A model generated the notes under the pieces. It did not search any database. It saw only the letters and a program-made list of their open reading frames with translations, and was not told the DNA's origin. From Apostichopus japonicus (taxonomy: Eukaryota; Echinodermata; Holothuroidea; Aspidochirotida; Stichopodidae), in the NCBI RefSeq assembly GCF_037975245.1, contig NC_092561.1, positions 10,601,001-10,665,000 on the forward strand: 64,000 nt of DNA, written 5' to 3'. Of the stretch, positions 59,101-64,000 are shown in pieces. Within the stretch, counting starts at the first letter, position 1. The number at the start of each line of letters is the position of its first letter. The translations under genes and the position numbers were made by a program.

Positions 59101-62100
59101 TGTGTTAGGTCATCACACCAAACCCAGAGTTCTCTGATCAAGAACAAACATTTATTTTCAGTGGCTAACACCCTTAATACTTACAGTATATATCTACTGT
59201 TAAAAAATGAAAACTTCTTATAGTATGGTGTTATATAAGTGTAGATAACACCAGTTGAGAATCCCAGTTCAAACTATTTAAAAATATAAGAAGTAAAAAA
59301 ATAGTTCACCCAGTTTAACCCAGCAAAACATAGTTGACCCAGTAAAACAGTTGACCCAGTAAAACATAGTTAAATCAGTTGGACCTAGTAAAACATAGTT
59401 GAACCAGTTGGACCCAGTAAACATAGTTGAACTAGTTGGACCCAGTAAAACATAGTTGAACTTGGACCAGTTGAACCCAGTTAAACATAGTTGAACCAGT
59501 TGGACCCAGTAAAACATAGTTGAACCAGTTGGACCCAGTAAACATAGTTGAACCAGTTGGACCCAGTAAAACATAGTTGAACTTGGACCAGTTGAACCCA
59601 GTTAAACATAGTTGAACCAGTTGGACCCAGTAAAACATAGTTGAACCAGTTGGGAACCCCAGTTCACCCAGTTCAACCTAGTTCAAATTTGGGCCAATTT
59701 CCGTATAGAAAATTCCAGTTGAACCAAGTTCAAAAATTCAACTGGAATTTCCACCAGGGACATCAGTCTTGTCAATGCCGATGCTTGATTTTAGCAGTGA
59801 GAATATGAGCAATATTTATGAGGACTCTATTAGCGCAGCTGAGCTATAGCGGTCATGCCATTCTACCGAAATTCTGTCACTTTGGCCACTGGGTTCGAAT
59901 GACTGCCATTTCGTCAGTTTTCATTCGATTCGGCTGGTATTTCGTAAGTAGTTTGTGTGAGTTAAGTTCCATAGATGCGTTAACATTTTTTCTACATAGT
60001 TTGTCAATTTGAAGGTCATTTGTGGTCACGAGAGGTCTTTTCTGCAAACGTAAAATATGCTACTCCACCTAGAGCTGACATGTTGTTGATATAAAGTTTG
60101 AATGCTGGTGAACCAAAGTTGATCAGGAAAAGTATTTTTGTCGTCATGTGATGGCCCAATACAAGGCCCTCTGTAGAGTTTTCAGTTATGATGAAATGTA
60201 GGCCACAGATCATATTTTTCAAAGATTTTTTCGGAGACTAACAAGGAGCGGTTCGTATACACCGTACAGTACATAGGGCTAATATATTACCGTTGAAATC
60301 AGCCCATTTCGGGAAATAGTCACCGGATTTCAGGATATGTAGCGACGCAATGAGCGGAAATTCATTTCTGACAGTCATTTGACGTCAACTTGCTCAAATG
60401 TGAAAACGCTGTGACCACCGTTGCTAGGGAAATGTAACCTTGACAAGTTTTCTGCTTACATTAGAAGGTGTCATTTTGACTATAAATGTATCAATTTTGG
60501 TGAAGGAAAAGGTCAACGGTTTCTGCACAACTCATATAAACAAAAGTTTCACATGATATCTTACAATGATAACATTGGCGCATACCCTGTTATAATGAAG
60601 TCATCCATTCAAACCTAAATACAGTTCTGCATTCTGGTTTAAAAATACTACAAAGGCAGCTGTGCATTTTAAGTATTCAAGAACACAACTTAGCGGTAAT
60701 CATAGGTTTTGACTTTTCAAATTCATTTGAAACTTTTTATCATTGTTTATCTCAATAAAAATTACATAAATCTTTATTTTTGTTTCTTTTATCGAAACAA
60801 ATGTTAAGAACTTTCTAACATTGTAACAAACTATGTCTGCTTAGAAGGAGCATAGACAAGGAAAAAGGGAGACGAGAAGGTTCAAAAGGAAATGACGCCG
60901 TTATCCCACCTATGTCTTATATTTTCGCACAAACAAATGGATAAACTGCTCAGAAATATTGTCAATCAAAACAAATTTTCTCAAACAGAAGCTTAGCTGA
61001 GCTATTGAAGTGTTGCTGCTCTTGGTCTTTTATTATCAACACTGTTTATGTTCACGTTGAAAATATGAAAGGAAAAACAAATACCAAGTGACAGGTTTCA
61101 CCTCCTAGTGGCACTATGACATCACAAGTTGACAAAATGGTGGCTCCTGACACGACTTGAAAACCCTGATAGGCATATCTCCTAAACAAAGTAAGATATC
61201 TCAGCTTTTTGATGAGATGTATGTTCGCATGTATCTCAGTAAAAGTTGTACTGTGTGGTTTCTTCGTCTTCAGTAAATAGTGCATAGTTGTTCAGATATA
61301 TGTATAATCAAATTTCATGAAAATTCAATTAGCTATTCACAATACAGTACTAGTCTTGTCTCACAAATACTAGTATGGTGACAATTACACAACCTTAAAG
61401 GAGAAACAAACCCACCCATCAATGTTTGTCTATGTGATAGATCATATATGTTATGAATAGATTCCCATTACAGTTAAGAAATAAATAATTCCGTTTGGGA
61501 GATACTAAAAATTAAATGTTTTTTTTTACACAACGGAAGGTTACTGAGACTCCACCAAGTCTAAATATGACACCAACGAACCACATGTGCTTCAACTTGT
61601 TTTTTTATTTTTTTAAATGATTTTCGCTATTATTATGTTTCTTTCCTGTAATGGAGGCGAGTTTTAAAAATTGCTGAATCTAAGACAATGAAAGTCTTAC
61701 TCTGAGCATGACCTAATGATGAAATTGGTGTAATTTTACCTTGAAAATATGAAAAGAAGAAAAAATATATTAAACGATTTTAGATCAAGTTTTCATTACA
61801 AAGTTGCAAAGGGGTACTTTTCATTATCAAAAAGGGATACTTCTAATTTACGAAAACGGGAAACTTGGAGTTTCCCAAAACTGAGAGGGATCGGACCCCG
61901 TTCCGGTTCCGTCTCCCTTGTAAATGTTACTCACCTGTTTTTCTGAGGCAGGTTTATCAGGTCTCATGGTCTTCCAAAAGTTATTCACGAAATCATTTTC
62001 ATCGCTCGACTCAATCGTTGTCAGGTGTCCTTTTACTCCGGAGGTACTAAACGTTTGGCAAAAAGTCTCCGCGTCCGTCCATGTCCGTAACGGGTCATTG

Positions 62101-62769
62101 TAAAACCTTTTACAAATAATTAAGATAGAATACTTTATAACCACTACGGTGATAGAGCTATTAAACAGGGTGGGGTTTTAATTTTAAATTTTAATTTGAA
62201 GTAATAATGCAAACATGACTTAAATAAACGTGATAACGTCGTAGTTTCAAGTTTAATAGCGGCATGGCTTGGACTAATATTAAATTGGCAGAATTTGGAA
62301 TAAAGTACTTCAACAAAACACTTAACATGACTATCAATTTTCATTTAAAATAAGGAAGAGAAACTAGAATTGTCGAAATTTCTGATTTGCTTTTGTATGC
62401 GATTAATCAAAACCTGTCGAGTGCTCCTTAATTAATCGCTTATTAATTACCATGTGATTGTCTTACTAGATGGATTAATTCCAATCCGGTTGTGTATGAT
62501 CGTGCCACATGACCAAACAATGCTGTTTGTATTGTAAACTGATGTGCTGTTAGGTGTTAATTGGGCACATATTTTGTTTAATTAACTATAGAATATACAA
62601 ACGAGTATAACATTAACGTACTTTACAATTATTGTTATTCGCTATACCTGTAACAGTTGGTACCAAATGATGTCCATCCGGAAGGACAATTACGCGATGA
62701 GCAAGAAGCTTTTGCCAAGTAGATGCTTGATGACAGCAAAACTAAAGCTGTGATGCCGAAAGCCTTCAT
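55965..62769 (-). CDS. C-type lectin B, secreted single-CTLD protein (three exons)
   Basis: Exons 62769-62648 (122 bp), 62106-61935 (172 bp) and 56186-55965 (222 bp) have the same lengths and phases as lectin A and join to 171 codons plus TAG. Signal peptide 1-21, all six CTLD cysteines, WIG, QPN (130-132) and WND (154-156) are kept. Differences from A: I10V, K27N, F43Y, D83N, Q97K, D108N, A122E, W127S, N129Y, N133D, Y134L, Y135N, V137A, S142G, A144R, S149R, W157L, K158E and F163Y. Most fall around the sugar-binding loop, so ligand preference may have shifted while calcium binding is kept. Both genes look intact; expression is unknown. Confidence 0.92.
57905..58146 (+). mobile_element. tRNA-derived SINE with (ATAC)n tail
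   Basis: The A box is GGCGGAGTGG, the B box GGTTCGATTCC (exact consensus), the anticodon-like arm GTCTCCCAGTCATGAGATC, then a ~160-bp body (TCGCCTGGCAAGGGTGTTG, CCTCCATGGCTTCTTTCGCG) and a short ATAC tail. It is nested in the 3.3-kb transposon. Confidence 0.8.
59300..59690. repeat. Right subterminal array of the 3.3-kb transposon
   Basis: About ten GTTGGACCCAGTAAAACATA-type units, with two copies of a ~120-bp higher-order block (from about 59400 and 59520) containing the same GAACTTGGACCAGTTGAACC variant, showing recent local duplication. Confidence 0.85.
59760..61920. other. Lectin B intron 2, conserved with copy A
   Basis: Aligns with 13504-13589 and 22881-24955 after removing A's insert. 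A ~36-bp block near 60910-60945 (CCTATGTCTTATATTTTCGC) is absent from A. No exon is supported. Confidence 0.75.
61935..62106 (-). CDS. Lectin B exon 2
   Basis: Acceptor TTGTAAAAG, donor GTGAGTAAC. Differs from lectin A exon 2 at five bases: three replacements (F43Y, D83N, Q97K) and two silent. The MITE of copy A is absent; this is its empty site. Confidence 0.93.
62648..62769 (-). CDS. Lectin B exon 1
   Basis: The start ATG context, signal peptide and split arginine codon match lectin A. Three base differences: I10V, K27N and one silent. The 5' leader lacks about 14 bases present in A (TGCTGGAAGCACGA-like). Confidence 0.92.
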
Positions 62770-62847
62770 GATGTCAATTAACACAGTATATCAAAACGGT
62801 ATTCAATTCGGTCGAATTCTTGTTGTGCTCAGGTTTACTTGCAAACA

Positions 62848-62858
62848 CGGCTTTTTAT
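62848..62858 (-). promoter_or_regulatory. TATA-like element of lectin B
   Basis: GAATAAAAAG on the minus strand about 80 bases upstream of the start codon, matching copy A. Weak call. Confidence 0.3.
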
Positions 62859-63680
62859 TCGTTCTTGTTGTTACAAAAGAAGCAAAAAAAATTAAAAATT
62901 CAAATATAAATCATGCAAATAATGTTTACCTAGTAATACTTAATTATACAATGACGACTTCTGATTGATGGAATCAAAGATTGCTATTTGATTACTTTAT
63001 GTCTGGACGATTTGATTGGCAGAAAGTGTGCGGCTGGGTGGGACTGATACTAATGGATCTGTACTTTCAACACATGTTTTCCCAGAATTACATGCATGTT
63101 TTAAAATTGCTCTCTCCACACATCGCTCTCTCTGTCTCTCTCTCTCTTTCATTTGCTGTTTACAATATTTTGAGCGATAACTTAAGAACAGATGTACAAT
63201 TTAAAACAAATAATGTAAAACATAATGCTAAAATTATGTGACATTCTAAGTTAACGAATTAATTGTTTCGATATAAAGGCTGGGTAACTGTAAGAAAAGG
63301 TTAAAACAAAAGGGTTGTTATACATCAGAATTCTACATACGTAAATTGACGGTTGCTTTGCTGCCATTAACAAATTAATCAATTTTTCGAAATGGGTAAA
63401 GTTATTGTTTTATCAGATAACCGTAAGAAAGTTTACCACAAAGTTAACAACATCAGAATGCTACCGACGTAACTTGACGGTTGCGTGGTTCCCATTACAA
63501 AAGAAAGCCCGTTGTTTCATTTTTACGTCATAATTGGGGGGGGGGGGAGATAACGGCTGTTAAATTACGTAGAAGCACAGGCTTTCTGGCTGCCGGTATC
63601 TTACCGCCAGAGAGAAAGAAATTTATCAACAGTGTTATAGATGAACAACTTGATAATTATTCTACATGTTTCATATTTTT

Positions 63681-63768
63681 AGGCCGGCCAAGGATCGAAC
63701 ACACGACCTCTATGCTAGTTTACATTTCTTCTAATGTCACTGCCTTTATCCACTCGACCAGATAGTAC
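63681..63768 (-). repeat. tRNA-like SINE head, copy B
   Basis: The same element as 27311-27402 with a few substitutions, at the same place relative to the lectin promoter. Confidence 0.45.
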
Positions 63769-64000
63769 TAGTTTAAAACAACCAACTCAGTATCATAACA
63801 TTTTTTTTATTGTGGTTGGTCATAACATTACTGATGTACCATATTGTTCCAATGTATTACGGTTGCATTGTCTATACTTATTAGGCTAGCTGTTCGCCTT
63901 TTTGTCAGATTCCTACATTATGTATATATATATATATAGATACCAAAAGGATTACTGAATTGTCCTTTTCAGAATTTTCAAATTTTGCGGAAAATCACCC

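Larger units (their letters stand above)
56449..59759. mobile_element. 3.3-kb DNA transposon in lectin B intron 2 (CCCTGG ends, AACTGG arrays)
   Basis: Copy A keeps the empty site TAAACATCAG (13502-13511). Here AC is duplicated around a 3311-bp insert with 19-bp inverted ends CCCTGGTAGAAATTCCAGT (one mismatch). Subterminal arrays occupy 56480-56955 (units like CCAACTGGGTTTGAACTA) and 59300-59745 (GTTGGACCCAGTAAAACATA units, opposite strand of the same motif). The centre (57.0-59.2 kb) has a SINE and small ATAAAGGAYAT repeats near 58.62-58.75 kb, but no transposase, so it is non-autonomous. The architecture matches the 9.3- and 4.5-kb elements, though the ends are CCCTGG, not CACT. Confidence 0.9.
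54480..63945. other. Segmental duplication, copy B
   Basis: Collinear with 11.69-28.60 kb. It contains one insertion not in copy A (56449-59759) and lacks the three insertions found in A. The right edge is a (TA)n tract at 63921-63938, as in copy A. Same orientation as copy A, about 43 kb apart at the left edges. Confidence 0.93.

Overview
The window looks like non-coding-rich nuclear DNA from a marine deuterostome invertebrate, most likely an echinoderm and possibly a sea cucumber. The reasons are secreted single-domain C-type lectins split by introns with GT/AG ends, a RING/B-box/coiled-coil (TRIM) protein with a beta-propeller-like tail, abundant (TA)n, (CATA)n and ATT-type microsatellites, tRNA-derived SINEs, and many DNA transposons. 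The species assignment is inference; no organism-specific marker was checked. There are no bacterial-style operons, rRNAs or convincing functional tRNA genes.

Layout. 1-11.6 kb is repeats only: a ~140-bp satellite monomer, 54-bp and ~230-bp tandem arrays, (TA)n tracts, SINE pieces, and a cluster of a GTCACGCTGTAACG motif. 11.6-28.6 kb is copy A of a segmental duplication and carries C-type lectin gene A on the minus strand (exons at 26.3, 25.6 and 13.1 kb). 28.6-44 kb is mostly mobile DNA: a TTAA-flanked element, a 4.5-kb element with CACTG ends and a nested foldback element, satellites, and one orphan exon candidate. 44.3-46.7 kb holds an apparently intact TRIM gene on the plus strand. 46.9-54.4 kb holds repeats, one likely terminal coding exon on the minus strand, and an inverted fragment related to the left edge of the duplication. 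54.5-63.9 kb is copy B with lectin gene B (exons at 62.7, 62.0 and 56.1 kb).

Both lectin genes reconstruct from splice sites to 171-residue proteins with a signal peptide, six paired CTLD cysteines, QPN and WND sugar/calcium motifs and an AATAAA signal. After removing later insertions both duplicate units are about 6.1 kb. Because each copy shows the other's empty site, four transposon insertions can be delimited to the base: 13590-22880 (TA duplicated), 24963-25545 (AAATGTT), 27500-28512 (8 bp) and 56449-59759 (AC).

The strongest biological signal is in the last lectin exon. The two copies differ at 17 of 222 bases, in 14 codons, and all 14 change the amino acid, clustering around the sugar-binding loop, while neighbouring intron and 3' UTR differ less by eye. 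The most structurally interesting signal is a set of three large transposons (9.3, 3.3 and 4.5 kb) with 2-bp target duplications and dense subterminal arrays, each built on its own short motif (GAACC, AACTGG, GACTAA). Lectins and TRIM proteins are both commonly used in invertebrate immunity; that they act together here is not shown.
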